Notes: generated by a model from the sequence alone, not told the origin. A stretch of DNA of 64,000 bases from Hydrogenophaga sp. (GCF_018780385.1 NZ_JADMJO010000013.1:61038-125037), one strand, 5' to 3'; shown: positions 44,593 to 53,622, numbered from the stretch's first letter. Numbers and translations: made by a program.

Positions 44593-46170
44593 TTACAGAT
44601 CGCTGAGTCGGGCAAGGGTTGAAACGGCCTGATCGCGGATCGCCTGCCTCTCGGTGGCGTCCATGCGCTGCAGGTTTTTTACCATCAGTGCGGTTCGAGG
44701 ATTCGCTGCGAGTTCGGTCTCGTGGCGGTCAAGAAAGTTCCAGTAGAGCGTCGTCACGGGACAAGCCTGTGGGCCGACGCGCAGCGCGGGCTGGTAGCGG
44801 CACGCCTTGCAATGATCGCTCATGCGGTCGATGTACTGCCCGCTGGCCACATACGGCTTGCTGGTGAAGCGCCCGCCATTGGCAAACAGCGCCATGCCGG
44901 CCACGTTGGGCAGTTCGACCCACTCGATCGCGTCCACGTAGACCGCGAGGTACCAGTCGGCCACCTGTTGCGGGTTCACTTCGGCAAGCAGGGCGAACTG
45001 CCCCGTGAGCATGAGGCGCTGGATGTGGTGCGCATAGCCGTGTTCGAGTGTCTGGCCCACAGCATCCTTCATGCAGGCCATGTGGGTCTGTGCGTTCCAA
45101 TACCAAGCCGGCAGATCGCGGCGGTGACCGAAGTGGTTGGCGGTCTTCATGCCCGGCATGTCCAGCCAGTACACGCCCCGGATGAACTCGCGCCACCCCA
45201 GCACCTGGCGGATGAAGCCCTCCACGCTGGCCAGCGGCAGGCCGCGATCGCGGTGGGCCGACTCGGCCGCGGCCACCACCTCGCGCGGGTCGATCAGGTG
45301 CAGGTTGAGCGCCACCGACAGCAACGAGTGCCAGCCGAACGGGGTCCTGGTCCACATCGCGTCCTGGTAGGTGCCAAACATCTCCAGCCGCTCAGCCACA
45401 AAATGACGCAACGCTTCGCGCGCCTGCTCGGGCGTGACGGGCCAGGCAAAGCTCTTGAGCTCACCCGGGTGGTCGGCAAAGCGTGTCTGCACGAGGTCGA
45501 TCACCTCGCGCGTGAGGGCATCGGGCTCGAAGCGCGCGGGTGGCGTGATCAGCCCGGGGCCCTGCTTGGGGTAGCTCTTGCGGTTGTCGGCGTCGAAGTT
45601 CCACTGGCCGCCCACGGGTTGCCCACCCTCCATGAGCACGCCATGCTCGCGGCGCATCTCGCGGTAGAAGTGCTCCATGCGCCATTCCTGGCGGCCGTTG
45701 GCCCAGCGCGCGAAGCGCTGGCGGCTGCAAAAGAAATGGGTGTCGTCGAACCAGCGCAACGGCACCTGCGCGGCCTTGGCCGTGGCTTCGATGTCCTGCT
45801 GCAGCCGCCATTCGCCGCTCTCGCACACCCACAGCGCCTGCGGTTTGAGTTCGGCCAGCACGCGTTGCAGGCGCGCGGGCAAGCTGGCGCAGTCGGGGCG
45901 GTCCAGCTCGGCGTCGTCCAGAGACACATATCGAAGCGGCAAACCCTTGCGCTGCAGGGTCTGCTGGAAATGGCGCATGGCCGACAGAAACAGCGCAATG
46001 CGCGCCTTGTGGCTCCACACATGGCTGGCCTCACCGGGCGCTTCAATCATGAGCACCGCGTCCTGCGCGGGGTCGAAGGCCGCCAGCGCCGGGTTCCGCA
46101 GCCAGAGCTGGTCACCCAGCACCAGCACCAGCCGGCGCAGGGGGCTGGGCAGCGGGAGTGGCGCGCTCAT
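44593..46170 (-). CDS. Iron-sulfur cryptochrome/photolyase-related protein (FeS-BCP, PhrB-like)
   Basis: This 525-residue flavoprotein has an N-terminal LVLVLGDQLWLRNPAL photolyase-like domain and a C-terminal helical FAD domain. Four cysteines match the 4Fe-4S ligands of Agrobacterium PhrB: one in HMACMKDAV and three in C-x2-C-x12-C (HCKACRY ... QACPVT). These enzymes repair (6-4) photoproducts in light. The start overlaps the B12-type regulator's stop by ATGA at 46167-46170. Co-location with a CarH/LitR-like regulator is a known arrangement and suggests light-induced expression. Confidence 0.93.
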   Translation of the reverse strand: MSAPLPLPSPLRRLVLVLGDQLWLRNPALAAFDPAQDAVLMIEAPGEASHVWSHKARIALFLSAMRHFQQTLQRKGLPLRYVSLDDAELDRPDCASLPARLQRVLAELKPQALWVCESGEWRLQQDIEATAKAAQVPLRWFDDTHFFCSRQRFARWANGRQEWRMEHFYREMRREHGVLMEGGQPVGGQWNFDADNRKSYPKQGPGLITPPARFEPDALTREVIDLVQTRFADHPGELKSFAWPVTPEQAREALRHFVAERLEMFGTYQDAMWTRTPFGWHSLLSVALNLHLIDPREVVAAAESAHRDRGLPLASVEGFIRQVLGWREFIRGVYWLDMPGMKTANHFGHRRDLPAWYWNAQTHMACMKDAVGQTLEHGYAHHIQRLMLTGQFALLAEVNPQQVADWYLAVYVDAIEWVELPNVAGMALFANGGRFTSKPYVASGQYIDRMSDHCKACRYQPALRVGPQACPVTTLYWNFLDRHETELAANPRTALMVKNLQRMDATERQAIRDQAVSTLARLSDL

Positions 46171-47165
46171 GCGGCAGCCGCGTGGGCGGCAAGCGCCCGC
46201 CAGCGGCTCACACCTTGCTGGATGTCTTGCAGCCGCTCCATGGGAAAGTACACGGGGCCTGCGCCGGCGGGCCGGCCACGCTGTGGTTTGTAGAGGGCCG
46301 GGCACTGCCCTCCCGCCCAGATTTCCACCTGCGGCGGCAAACGCTCGCGCAGCTGATCAAGCGCGGCGCGCACCTCGCGCGGGTTCTGCGACGCGGTGAA
46401 GCCCAGTGCCACGATGTCCGCGCCGCTCCGGCTGACGGCGGTCACGATGTCGGGCAGCGGCGTCTGCACGCCCAGCGGGATCGTGTGGCAACCCTCCTGC
46501 ACCATGAAACATTCGGCCATGAGCAAGCCCAGACCGTGCGCCTCGCCGGGCAGCGTGGTGAGCAGGATGCGTGGCGGCAGCGGTGCGCGGGCCTGCGCCA
46601 GCTGGGCCAGCGCCTGGCGCATCACCGACTGCACGATCTCGGTGTAGAGATGCTCCTCATACACCGCCAGCCGGCCTTCAAGCCACGCCTGGCCCACCAG
46701 CACGTTCATGGGCGCCACGCACTCGGTGATCAGGCGCGCCAGCCCGCGCTCCATCTGCACCTGGGCCAGGGCCTGGCGCAGGCCGTGTGCGTCCTGGCTG
46801 CGCAGCACCTGCATCCAGCGCTCCAGGGCCTCGTCGCAGGCAGCGGGTGCCGCGGGGACACCCGAACGGCTGCCCGCGGATTGAATCCGCTCGGCCCGCA
46901 ACTGCGTATCCAGTCCAACGAGTTCTTCCAGCGACAGCGCCACCACCCGCCCGGGCCGGTGCCCGGCATCGATGAGCCGGCGGATGTGGCGAAGGCGGAT
47001 CAGTTGGTCGTTGTCGTATTGGCGTTCGCCGAGGGCATCACGCGCCGGCAGGGGAAAACCATAGCGCCGCTCCCACACCCGCAGGGTGTCCTTGGACAGA
47101 CCGGTATCGCGTTCGACGTCCGCGATCCCGTGCCAGCCAGGGGTTTCGGAGCTTGATGTTGTCAT
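46167..47165 (-). CDS. MerR-family B12-binding regulator (LitR/CarH-like)
   Basis: This 332-residue protein has an N-terminal MerR helix-turn-helix (about 10-75, DTLRVWERRYGFP). A four-helix cap holds W161-x9-E171-H172 (WLEGRLAVYEEH). The C-terminal cobalamin-binding Rossmann domain has the ExHxxG motif (E208, H210, G213 in GEAHGLG). W-x9-EH marks the adenosylcobalamin photoreceptors of the CarH/LitR group. The residue after Trp is Leu; in Thermus CarH, as I recall, it is the His that caps cobalt after photolysis. It probably represses its own operon and the divergent one in the dark. I start at ATG 47165; a TTG at 47171 is possible. Confidence 0.9.
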   Translation of the reverse strand: MTTSSSETPGWHGIADVERDTGLSKDTLRVWERRYGFPLPARDALGERQYDNDQLIRLRHIRRLIDAGHRPGRVVALSLEELVGLDTQLRAERIQSAGSRSGVPAAPAACDEALERWMQVLRSQDAHGLRQALAQVQMERGLARLITECVAPMNVLVGQAWLEGRLAVYEEHLYTEIVQSVMRQALAQLAQARAPLPPRILLTTLPGEAHGLGLLMAECFMVQEGCHTIPLGVQTPLPDIVTAVSRSGADIVALGFTASQNPREVRAALDQLRERLPPQVEIWAGGQCPALYKPQRGRPAGAGPVYFPMERLQDIQQGVSRWRALAAHAAAA

Positions 47166-47626
47166 GGACAAATGATCCAGTTGTTCGCCAGATTATGGAG
47201 TTGTTGGGATGAATTCTTCGCTTGTCCATGGCAATGACCGGTGCATCGTTCGACAACAAAAGCCCTCCACGGCCCAAGGCCATTGAACGATTTCTATCGG
47301 CCAAATTGTGACCATACAGTCACAATAAAACCATTCAGTCTAATTTAATCAATCCCACCGCCATGTCCGCCCCAGCTTCCGACTCGAAAAGCCCACAGAA
47401 AAGAACCGCCCGGAACTTTTCAGGCCCCGCTTTTCTCTCAGTTTCGAAGCCGGTCCACGGACTGACCACCGAATTCCGTTTTGCACTGCGAAGCCTGCCG
47501 GGTCCCCGCGATCCGGCTGAAATCCCGAGGCGCTTCTCCTCCTCCTCCCTCCCTCCCTTGTTCGTTTCGGGGCGCTTCGCAGGCTTTTGTATCCCCACCA
47601 GCGCCGCTGGCGTGCGCTGAGGTCCG
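47166..47626. other. Divergent regulatory gap of the light module
   Basis: 461 bp between the B12-type regulator and the flavin amine-oxidase-like gene. Its left 170 bp are AT-rich and hold the palindrome at 47305-47326 and a spaced inverted repeat CATGGACAA (47163-47171)/TTGTCCATG (47222-47230). The right part is GC-rich with a pyrimidine-rich tract and looks like a long 5' leader. A frame starting at 47363 looks non-coding. Confidence 0.6.
47305..47326. promoter_or_regulatory. Perfect palindrome, candidate operator
   Basis: ATTGTGAC, CATACA, GTCACAAT: 8-bp arms, perfect symmetry. It lies between the two divergent arms of the light module. The TGTGA/TCACA halves recall CRP sites, but the spacing is 8 rather than 6. 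Binding by the adjacent MerR/B12 regulator is the simplest guess. Confidence 0.5.
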
Positions 47627-49048
47627 ATGATGTACACGGACCACCACAGCGCCCCTGCCGGCCACACACCCGCCAGCCCCCGCCCGCCACACCCACCCCG
47701 CGTGGCCATCGTCGGCTCCGGCATCTCCGGGCTGGCAGCGGCACACACCCTGCGCGGGCTGGCCGACATCACGCTCTTTGAAGCGGGCGACTATTTCGGC
47801 GGACACACCCACACGGTCGACATGACCCTGCCCAATGTGCATGGCGTGACCACCACATTCGGCGTGGACACCGGCTTTCTGGTGCTCAACGAGCGCACTT
47901 ACCCCAACCTGCTGGCGCTGTTCGCGCAGCTGGGCGTGCCCATTGCCAAGTCCGACATGTCGTTTTCGGTGCAGGCGCCGGGTGCTGCACCGGGTGGTGG
48001 TCCGCTGGAGTGGAGTGGCTGCAGCCTCTCCACGGTGTTTGCCCAGCGCCGCAACCTGCTCAATCCGCGCTTCCTGCGCATGCTGGCCGACATCGTGCGC
48101 TTCAACCGCATCACGACCCGGCTGGCCGAGCAGGGCGCAGACCTGCGCGACAACAGCCCGCTGCTGCAACCGCTGGGCGACTTCCTGCGCGCGCAAGGTT
48201 TCTCAAACGAATTTCGCGACTGGTACTTCCTGCCCATGATGGGCTGCATCTGGAGCTGCCCGACCGACCAGATGCTGGCCTTCCCTGTGGCCACCATGGT
48301 GCGCTTCTGCCACAACCACGGTCTCATCCAGGTGACCAACCGCCCGCAGTGGTACACGGTGGAGGGCGGCGCGCGGCAGTACGTGCAGAAGATCACCGCC
48401 AACATCGCCGACAAGCGCTTGAGCACGCCGGTGCAGCAGGTGCTGCGTGACGGCCGAGGCGTGCGCGTGGTCACCGAAGGGCACGTCGAGCGGTTCGACG
48501 CCATCGTGCTGGCCTGTCACAGCGATCAGGCCTTGCGTCTGCTCGGCGGTGAAGCGTCGGCCAACGAACGTGAAGTGCTGGGCGCCATCCGTTACCAGCC
48601 CAACCGCGCTGTGCTGCACACCGACCGCTCGGTGCTGCCGAAGAGCGAGCGCGCCTGGGCCGCCTGGAACTACGAGCGCTCGGCGAGCACCAGCGTGGAG
48701 TCCGCGCAGGTCTGCCTGCACTACCTGCTCAACCGCCTGCAGCCGTTGCCGGTGATGCAGCCGGTGGTGGTCTCGCTCAACCCGCAGCGCGAGATCGCAG
48801 CGAGGCACGTGGTGGGCGAGTACGCCTACGACCATCCGGTGTTCGACCTGGCCGCCATCCGCGCGCAGGCCCGCGTGCCGGCCCTGCAAGGGCAGCTCAA
48901 CACCTACTTCGCGGGCGCCTGGACCGGCTATGGTTTCCACGAGGACGGCCTGAAGTCGGGCCTGCACGCCGCGCGCGCCCTGATCGATGCGCATCGGTTG
49001 GCGCCCACGGCCCAATGCACGGCTGCACTGCCTGGGGTGTTCGCTTGA
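47627..49048 (+). CDS. FAD-dependent amine-oxidase-like oxidoreductase
   Basis: This 473-residue flavoprotein has the dinucleotide-binding motif VAIVGSGISGLAAAHTL (about 25-41), the GGHTHTVD segment, VDTGFLVLNERTYPNL and a C-terminal FAD-contacting AGAWTGYGFHEDGLKSG. It belongs to the amine-oxidase/desaturase-like group that heads DUF1365-cyclopropane-synthase operons. In Rhodobacter a relative in the singlet-oxygen regulon is, to my recollection, needed for furan fatty acid synthesis. GAGGT precedes the ATG; an ATG one codon later is equivalent. It is coupled to the next gene by a 4-base overlap (TTGA at 49045). Confidence 0.88.
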   Translation: MMYTDHHSAPAGHTPASPRPPHPPRVAIVGSGISGLAAAHTLRGLADITLFEAGDYFGGHTHTVDMTLPNVHGVTTTFGVDTGFLVLNERTYPNLLALFAQLGVPIAKSDMSFSVQAPGAAPGGGPLEWSGCSLSTVFAQRRNLLNPRFLRMLADIVRFNRITTRLAEQGADLRDNSPLLQPLGDFLRAQGFSNEFRDWYFLPMMGCIWSCPTDQMLAFPVATMVRFCHNHGLIQVTNRPQWYTVEGGARQYVQKITANIADKRLSTPVQQVLRDGRGVRVVTEGHVERFDAIVLACHSDQALRLLGGEASANEREVLGAIRYQPNRAVLHTDRSVLPKSERAWAAWNYERSASTSVESAQVCLHYLLNRLQPLPVMQPVVVSLNPQREIAARHVVGEYAYDHPVFDLAAIRAQARVPALQGQLNTYFAGAWTGYGFHEDGLKSGLHAARALIDAHRLAPTAQCTAALPGVFA

Positions 49049-49863
49049 ACGCGGTCGCGCAGATCGGTTTTGGTCAGGTGCGCCACACGCGCCACCGTCC
49101 GCAGCGCAATGCGTTTGCCTACGCCACCTATTTCCTGATGCTGCCCATGCGCAGTCTGCGCAGCCAGGGCCCCGGCGCGTTGGCGCGCAACCGAAGCGCA
49201 GCGCTCAGTTTTCACGACGCCGATCATGGCGACGGCCGCACCGACAGTCTGCAGTGGCTCGACGAGGTGTTGCACCAACACGGCATCGACGACGCACACG
49301 GCGAGGTCTGGCTGCACACCTACCCGCGCGTGTTCGGCTACACCTTCAAACCGGTGAGCTTCTGGTACTGCCACCGGGCTGACGGCACGTTGCGCGCCGT
49401 GCTGGCCGAGGTGAACAACACCTTTGGCGAGCGCCACTGTTACCTGCTCGATGCGCCGCGCTACGGCCAGCCCTGTGAAGCCACCAAGGTGTTCCACGTT
49501 TCGCCGTTCTGCCCGGTGCGCGGGCGCTACCGATTCGTCTTCATGCGCAGCGATCACCCGCGCCAGCGCACCGTGGCACGCATCGACTACTTCGACGATG
49601 TCAGCGACGACGCCAGCGAACAGCCCCTGCTCAACACCAGCGTGAGCGGTGAGTTGCGGCCGCTGGATGCGCGAAGCCTTCGCCGCGCCCTGTGGTCGTA
49701 CCCCGCCATGACATTCGGCGTCATGGCCCGCATCCACTGGCAGGCCGCGCGCCTGTGGATCAAACGCGCGCCCTTTTTCCGCCAACCGCCCGCCCCGGGC
49801 GAATTCGTCAGCGCCGCTCCCTTGCCCGCGACTCCCGTGAACGCCGAACACAGCCACCCATGA
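49045..49863 (+). CDS. DUF1365 family protein
   Basis: This 272-residue protein has the family landmarks RHRPQRNAFAYATYFLMLP, LHTYPRVFGYTFKPVSFWYC and FHVSPFCPVRGRYRF. No biochemical function is established that I know of, but the family is almost always beside the amine-oxidase-like and cyclopropane-synthase-like genes, as here. I prefer the TTG at 49045, which overlaps the upstream stop and has GGGGTG 5 nt before it; the ATG at 49015 would overlap by 34 bases. Stop and next start overlap by ATGA. Confidence 0.88.
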   Translation: MNAVAQIGFGQVRHTRHRPQRNAFAYATYFLMLPMRSLRSQGPGALARNRSAALSFHDADHGDGRTDSLQWLDEVLHQHGIDDAHGEVWLHTYPRVFGYTFKPVSFWYCHRADGTLRAVLAEVNNTFGERHCYLLDAPRYGQPCEATKVFHVSPFCPVRGRYRFVFMRSDHPRQRTVARIDYFDDVSDDASEQPLLNTSVSGELRPLDARSLRRALWSYPAMTFGVMARIHWQAARLWIKRAPFFRQPPAPGEFVSAAPLPATPVNAEHSHP

Positions 49864-51089
49864 ACAGCTCCACCGCTTCCACCAGCCCCGCCGGTTTTTC
49901 GCTGCCGCGCAACGCACCGGCCGCCGCGCGCACCACGCTGCAACTGCTGCAACGGCTGGTGCACGGCAGCCTCACGCTGCAGTTGCCCGACGGCTCGGTG
50001 CAACGCTTCGGCCAGGTCGACGGCCCGCACGCGAGCATGAAGCTCAACAACTGGAACGTGTGCTCAGCCGCGCTGAAGTCGGGCGACATCGGTTTTGCCG
50101 AAACCTACATTGCCGGCGACTGGACGACATCGAACCTGCCCGCGCTGCTCTCGTTGCTGGTGGCCAACCGCCGCGAGGTGGAGGATGTGATCTACGGCTC
50201 GTGGCTGGGTCGCTTCGCCTACCGCATCAAGCACCTGCTCAACCGCAACAGCAAGACCAACAGCCGCAAGAACATCCACGCCCACTACGACCTGGGCAAC
50301 GCGTTCTACCGTCTGTGGCTCGACGACACGATGAACTACTCGTCGGCCTGGTTCGAGAGCCCCGAGCAGACGATGGAGTCCGCGCAGCATGCCAAGGTGC
50401 GCCGCGCACTGCGCATGACCGATGTGAAGCCCGGCGACCGCGTGCTGGAAATCGGCTGCGGCTGGGGTGCGCTGGCCGAGAAGGCCACCACCGAGTTCGA
50501 CGCCCACATCACCGGCGTGACGCTGTCCACCGAGCAGCTCGAGTTTGCCCACGAGCGCATGCGGCGCATCGGCCGTGAAGACCGGGCCGATTTGCGGCTG
50601 CAGGATTACCGCGACATCAACGACGCGCCGTTCGACGCGATCTGCTCGATCGAAATGGTGGAGGCCGTGGGCCGTGAGTACTGGCCCACCTACTTCCAGA
50701 CCGTCGCGCGCCTGCTCAAGCCGGGTGGCAAGGCTTGCGTGCAGAGCATCGTGATCGACGACGCGCACTTCGAGCGTTACATCAAGGGCACCGACTTCAT
50801 CCAGCAGTACGTGTTCCCCGGCGGCTGCCTGCCGTGCCCGAGCGAGTTCCGCGCGCAGGCGGCCAAGGCCGGCTTGGAGGTGGTGGACGAATTCGCTTTC
50901 GGGCTGGACTACGCACGCACGCTGGCCATCTGGCGCGAACGTTTTCTGCACGAGCAGGAACGCGTGCTGCAGCTCGGCTTCGACCAGCGCTTCCTGCGCA
51001 TCTGGGAGTTTTACCTGGCGTACTGCGAAGCCGCGTTCGAGCAGGGCAACACCGACGTGGTCCAGTACATCTTGCGCAAGCCCACCTGA
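49860..51089 (+). CDS. Cyclopropane-fatty-acid-synthase-like SAM methyltransferase
   Basis: This 409-residue protein has a SAM-binding motif I VLEIGCGWGALAEKA at about residue 200, preceded by the family's YDLGNAFYRLWLDDTMNYSS. It is followed by TGVTLSTEQLEFA, SIEMVEAVGREYWP and a C-terminal FGLDYARTLAIWRERF. It should act on double bonds in membrane phospholipid acyl chains, either making cyclopropane rings or, like UfaM-type relatives, methylating them as a step toward furan lipids. The context (amine-oxidase-like enzyme, DUF1365) favours the latter. Confidence 0.92.
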   Translation: MNSSTASTSPAGFSLPRNAPAAARTTLQLLQRLVHGSLTLQLPDGSVQRFGQVDGPHASMKLNNWNVCSAALKSGDIGFAETYIAGDWTTSNLPALLSLLVANRREVEDVIYGSWLGRFAYRIKHLLNRNSKTNSRKNIHAHYDLGNAFYRLWLDDTMNYSSAWFESPEQTMESAQHAKVRRALRMTDVKPGDRVLEIGCGWGALAEKATTEFDAHITGVTLSTEQLEFAHERMRRIGREDRADLRLQDYRDINDAPFDAICSIEMVEAVGREYWPTYFQTVARLLKPGGKACVQSIVIDDAHFERYIKGTDFIQQYVFPGGCLPCPSEFRAQAAKAGLEVVDEFAFGLDYARTLAIWRERFLHEQERVLQLGFDQRFLRIWEFYLAYCEAAFEQGNTDVVQYILRKPT

Positions 51090-51099
51090 GACCGACGCC

Positions 51100-51675
51100 G
51101 TGAAACGCCCTGTCCTGTGCACCCTCCCTGCGGTTTTCGCACTGGCATTCTCCAGTTGGGTGTGGTTGCCAGCGCGCGCACAAACAACACCGCCCGAACC
51201 CACGCTGAGTGCGGCCTTGCAGGACAAGACGTCGGTGGGCAAGGCACGCCTGCGCTACTGGGGCTTCGACGTGTACGACGCGAGCCTCTGGGCGCTGCCG
51301 GGTTTTGACGCCCGCCAGTTCGAGAACCAGCGCTTCGGCCTGGAGCTGGCCTACCTGCGCGACTTCAAAGGGGCCGACATTGCCGAGCGCTCGATCGACG
51401 AGATGCAAGGCCTGGCCCCCATCGAGCCAGCCCAGGCCACGCGCTGGACGCAGGCCATGAGCAGCCTGTTTCCCGACGTGAAGCGCGGGGACCGCATCAC
51501 CGGTGTGCACGTGCCCGGCAGCGGCGCGCGCTTCTACTTGAACGGCAAACTGCTCGGTGAGGTGGCGGACGACGCCTTCTCGCGGCTTTTCTTCGGCATC
51601 TGGCTCTCGCCCAAGACCTCGCAGCCGCGCATGCGAGAGACGCTGATCCAGGGCACGGGCGGAACACCTCGATGA
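51100..51675 (+). CDS. Exported chalcone-isomerase-like family protein
   Basis: This 191-residue protein has a signal peptide ending at ARA|QT (about residue 27) and the core GKARLRYWGFDVYDASLWA, FGLELAYLRDFKGADIAERS and a closing FFGIWLSPKTSQPRMRETLI typical of Chalcone_3 domain proteins. Bacterial members bind or process lipid-like molecules in the periplasm, but the reaction is unknown. The GTG at 51100 follows the methyltransferase stop by 10 bp. It overlaps the MFS gene by ATGA at 51672. Confidence 0.82.
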   Translation: MKRPVLCTLPAVFALAFSSWVWLPARAQTTPPEPTLSAALQDKTSVGKARLRYWGFDVYDASLWALPGFDARQFENQRFGLELAYLRDFKGADIAERSIDEMQGLAPIEPAQATRWTQAMSSLFPDVKRGDRITGVHVPGSGARFYLNGKLLGEVADDAFSRLFFGIWLSPKTSQPRMRETLIQGTGGTPR

Positions 51676-53012
51676 GTCTTGCTTCAGCCTCGTCCCAGGA
51701 ACCGGCAGCGCGCTTCATGGGCGCCGGCGCCTGGCGCCGAGGCCTGGGCTACGGCCTGCTCGGCCTGCCGCTGGCGTTCGTGGCGCTGCCGCTCTATGTG
51801 ATCCTGCCCAACCACTACGCCCGCGAGTTCGGGGCACCGCTGGCGCTGCTCGGGCTGGTGCTGCTGGCTGCCAGGCTGGTGGACGCGGTGCTCGACCCCA
51901 TCATCGGCCGCTGGTGCGACCGCCTGTTCGCGCGCTCGATTGGCGCCGTGCTCGGCGCATCGGCCGCGTCTGCCGTGGTGCTCGCACTCGGCCTGTGGGG
52001 CTTGCTGTTTCCGCCCACCGCCGTGATCGCCGCCGGTACCTCCGTGCTGCTGGCCTGGGCCGGACTGTTGATGGCCATCACCTACACCGCCTACAGCGTG
52101 GTGGCGGTGGCGCACCAGTCGTGGGGCGCGCGCCTGGGTGGCAACGAGGCGCAGCGAAGCCGCGTGGTTGCCTGGCGCGAGGGCTTGTCGCTGCTGGGCG
52201 TGTTGATTGCCGCCGTGCTGCCGGCCACGCTGGGCCTGGGCGCGACCGTGTCCACCTTCGCCGTGCTGCTCACACTCGGCTGGTGGACCTGGAGTCGGTC
52301 GGCCACACCCATTGCCCTCAAGGCCACGGGGCCGACCCAGCACCTCGGGGCCTCGCCCCTGCGCCAGCCCGCCTTCCTCCGGCTGCTCGCGGTGTTCGTG
52401 ATCAACGGCACCGCCAGCGCCGTGCCCGCCACGCTGGTGCTGTTCTTCGTGCAGGACCGCCTGCAGGCATCCGCCTCGGTGGAACCCGCTTTCCTCGCCA
52501 CCTACTTTCTGTGCGCGGCGCTGTCCATCCCGCTGTGGGTGCGGCTGGTGGGCCGCATCGGGCTGGCGCGCACCTGGCTGGTCGGCATGGGACTGGCCGT
52601 GGCGGTGTTCATCTGGGCCGCCACCCTGGGCGCGGGCGACGTGGTGCCCTTTCTCATCGTGTGCGCGCTCTCGGGTATCGCCCTGGGCACCGACCTCACG
52701 CTGCCCGGCGCCATGCTCGCGGGCCTCATCGGCCAGTTGGGCGAACGTGGTCAACGCGAAGGTGCTTACTTCGGCTGGTGGAGCTTTGCCACCAAGCTCA
52801 ACCTGGCCCTGGCCGCAGGTCTCGCCTTGCCCCTGCTCGCGCTGTTCGGCTACGAGCCCGGCGCGCGCGACTCGGGCGCTCTCCAGACATTGACCATTGC
52901 CTATTGCCTGCTGCCTTGCGCGCTCAAGCTGCTGGCGGGCGGCGCGCTCTATGCGCTCGTGATCCGGCCCGAACGCGCCGGCCTCGTGCCGCAGACCTCC
53001 CTTCCTTCCTGA
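51672..53012 (+). CDS. MFS transporter of the GPH/MelB-like group
   Basis: This 446-residue inner-membrane protein has about 12 membrane helices. The first reads LGYGLLGLPLAFVALPLYVIL and is followed by ARLVDAVLDPIIGRWCDR, the cation-binding Asp region of the glycoside-pentoside-hexuronide family. Homologues are regular members of singlet-oxygen/light operons next to cyclopropane-synthase-like genes, so the cargo is more likely lipid- or pigment-related than a sugar; this is inference. The start overlaps the previous gene by four bases; DUF3833 follows by 9 bp. Confidence 0.87.
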   Translation: MSLASASSQEPAARFMGAGAWRRGLGYGLLGLPLAFVALPLYVILPNHYAREFGAPLALLGLVLLAARLVDAVLDPIIGRWCDRLFARSIGAVLGASAASAVVLALGLWGLLFPPTAVIAAGTSVLLAWAGLLMAITYTAYSVVAVAHQSWGARLGGNEAQRSRVVAWREGLSLLGVLIAAVLPATLGLGATVSTFAVLLTLGWWTWSRSATPIALKATGPTQHLGASPLRQPAFLRLLAVFVINGTASAVPATLVLFFVQDRLQASASVEPAFLATYFLCAALSIPLWVRLVGRIGLARTWLVGMGLAVAVFIWAATLGAGDVVPFLIVCALSGIALGTDLTLPGAMLAGLIGQLGERGQREGAYFGWWSFATKLNLALAAGLALPLLALFGYEPGARDSGALQTLTIAYCLLPCALKLLAGGALYALVIRPERAGLVPQTSLPS

Positions 53013-53021
53013 GACCACCCC

Positions 53022-53561
53022 ATGCAAAGACGATTGCTGCTCGCCGCCGGCATCACCTCCGCCGCTGCTCTCGCGGGCTGTGCCGGCCCTCAGGTTGGCC
53101 AATACGCCAGCGAAAAACCGCTGTTCGACCTGCGCACCTATTTCAACGGCACGCTCGACGCTTACGGCGTGTTCACCGACCGCTCCGGCGCGGTGGTCAA
53201 GCGCTTCACCGTGGTGATGGTGTGCACCTGGGACGGTGACGACGGCGTGCTGGACGAGACCTTCAACTACAGCGACGGCACCAGCGGCAAACGCATCTGG
53301 CGCATGAAACACCTGGGCAACGGCCAATTCAGCGGGCGGGCCGACGACGTGGTGGGCGAGGCGCGCGGCGAACAGAAGGGCAATGCGTTCCGCTGGGCCT
53401 ACACGCTGTTGCTGCCGGTGGATGGCAAGACCTATGAAGTGCAGTTCGACGACTGGATGTATCTGATGGATTCGCGCGTGATGCTCAACAAGGCCGAGAT
53501 GAGCAAGTTCGGCGTGCGCCTGGGCGAGGTCACGCTGTCGTTCGTGAAACGCGCGCCATGA
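53022..53561 (+). CDS. DUF3833 family lipoprotein
   Basis: This 179-residue protein has a lipobox (AALAGC, Cys-20) and the family pattern FDLRTYFNGTLDAYGVFTDR, then GDDGVLDETFNYSDG, VVGEARGEQKGNAFRW and YLMDSRVMLNKAEMSKFG. It is a lipocalin-like outer-membrane or periplasmic lipoprotein of unknown function that co-occurs with DUF1365 and cyclopropane-synthase-like genes. A lipid-binding role is plausible but unproven. It is followed by a copy of the ribosome-site-bearing repeat. Confidence 0.88.
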   Translation: MQRRLLLAAGITSAAALAGCAGPQVGQYASEKPLFDLRTYFNGTLDAYGVFTDRSGAVVKRFTVVMVCTWDGDDGVLDETFNYSDGTSGKRIWRMKHLGNGQFSGRADDVVGEARGEQKGNAFRWAYTLLLPVDGKTYEVQFDDWMYLMDSRVMLNKAEMSKFGVRLGEVTLSFVKRAP

Positions 53562-53567
53562 GCGCAG

Positions 53568-53614
53568 CGCCGGGCCGCCCCAAGCCAGCTCGCACCGCAG
53601 TGCGCAGCACGAAG
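53568..53614 (+). repeat. Ribosome-site-bearing intergenic repeat, copy 3 (divergent)
   Basis: It shares ACCGCAGTGCGCAGCACG and overall layout with the copies at 19225 and 35648 and ends in GAAGG, 8 nt before the SDR gene's ATG. Its left 17 bp (53568-53584) are identical to the reverse complement of 56679-56695 in the other repeat family. It starts 7 bases after the upstream stop. Confidence 0.75.
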
Positions 53615-53622
53615 GTTGACCA

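Noticed and set aside
47173..47200. TGATCC resembling the -35 of ChrR/RpoE-type promoters
   Set aside because: No matching -10 element at the required distance; a six-base match alone is not evidence.
47305..47326. Interpretation of the palindrome as a CRP site
   Set aside because: TGTGA and TCACA are separated by 8 bases, not the 6 required by CRP.
47363..47620. An 85-codon frame in the light-module control region
   Set aside because: Low-complexity Ser/Pro/Arg-rich product and no good ribosome site; more likely part of a long leader.
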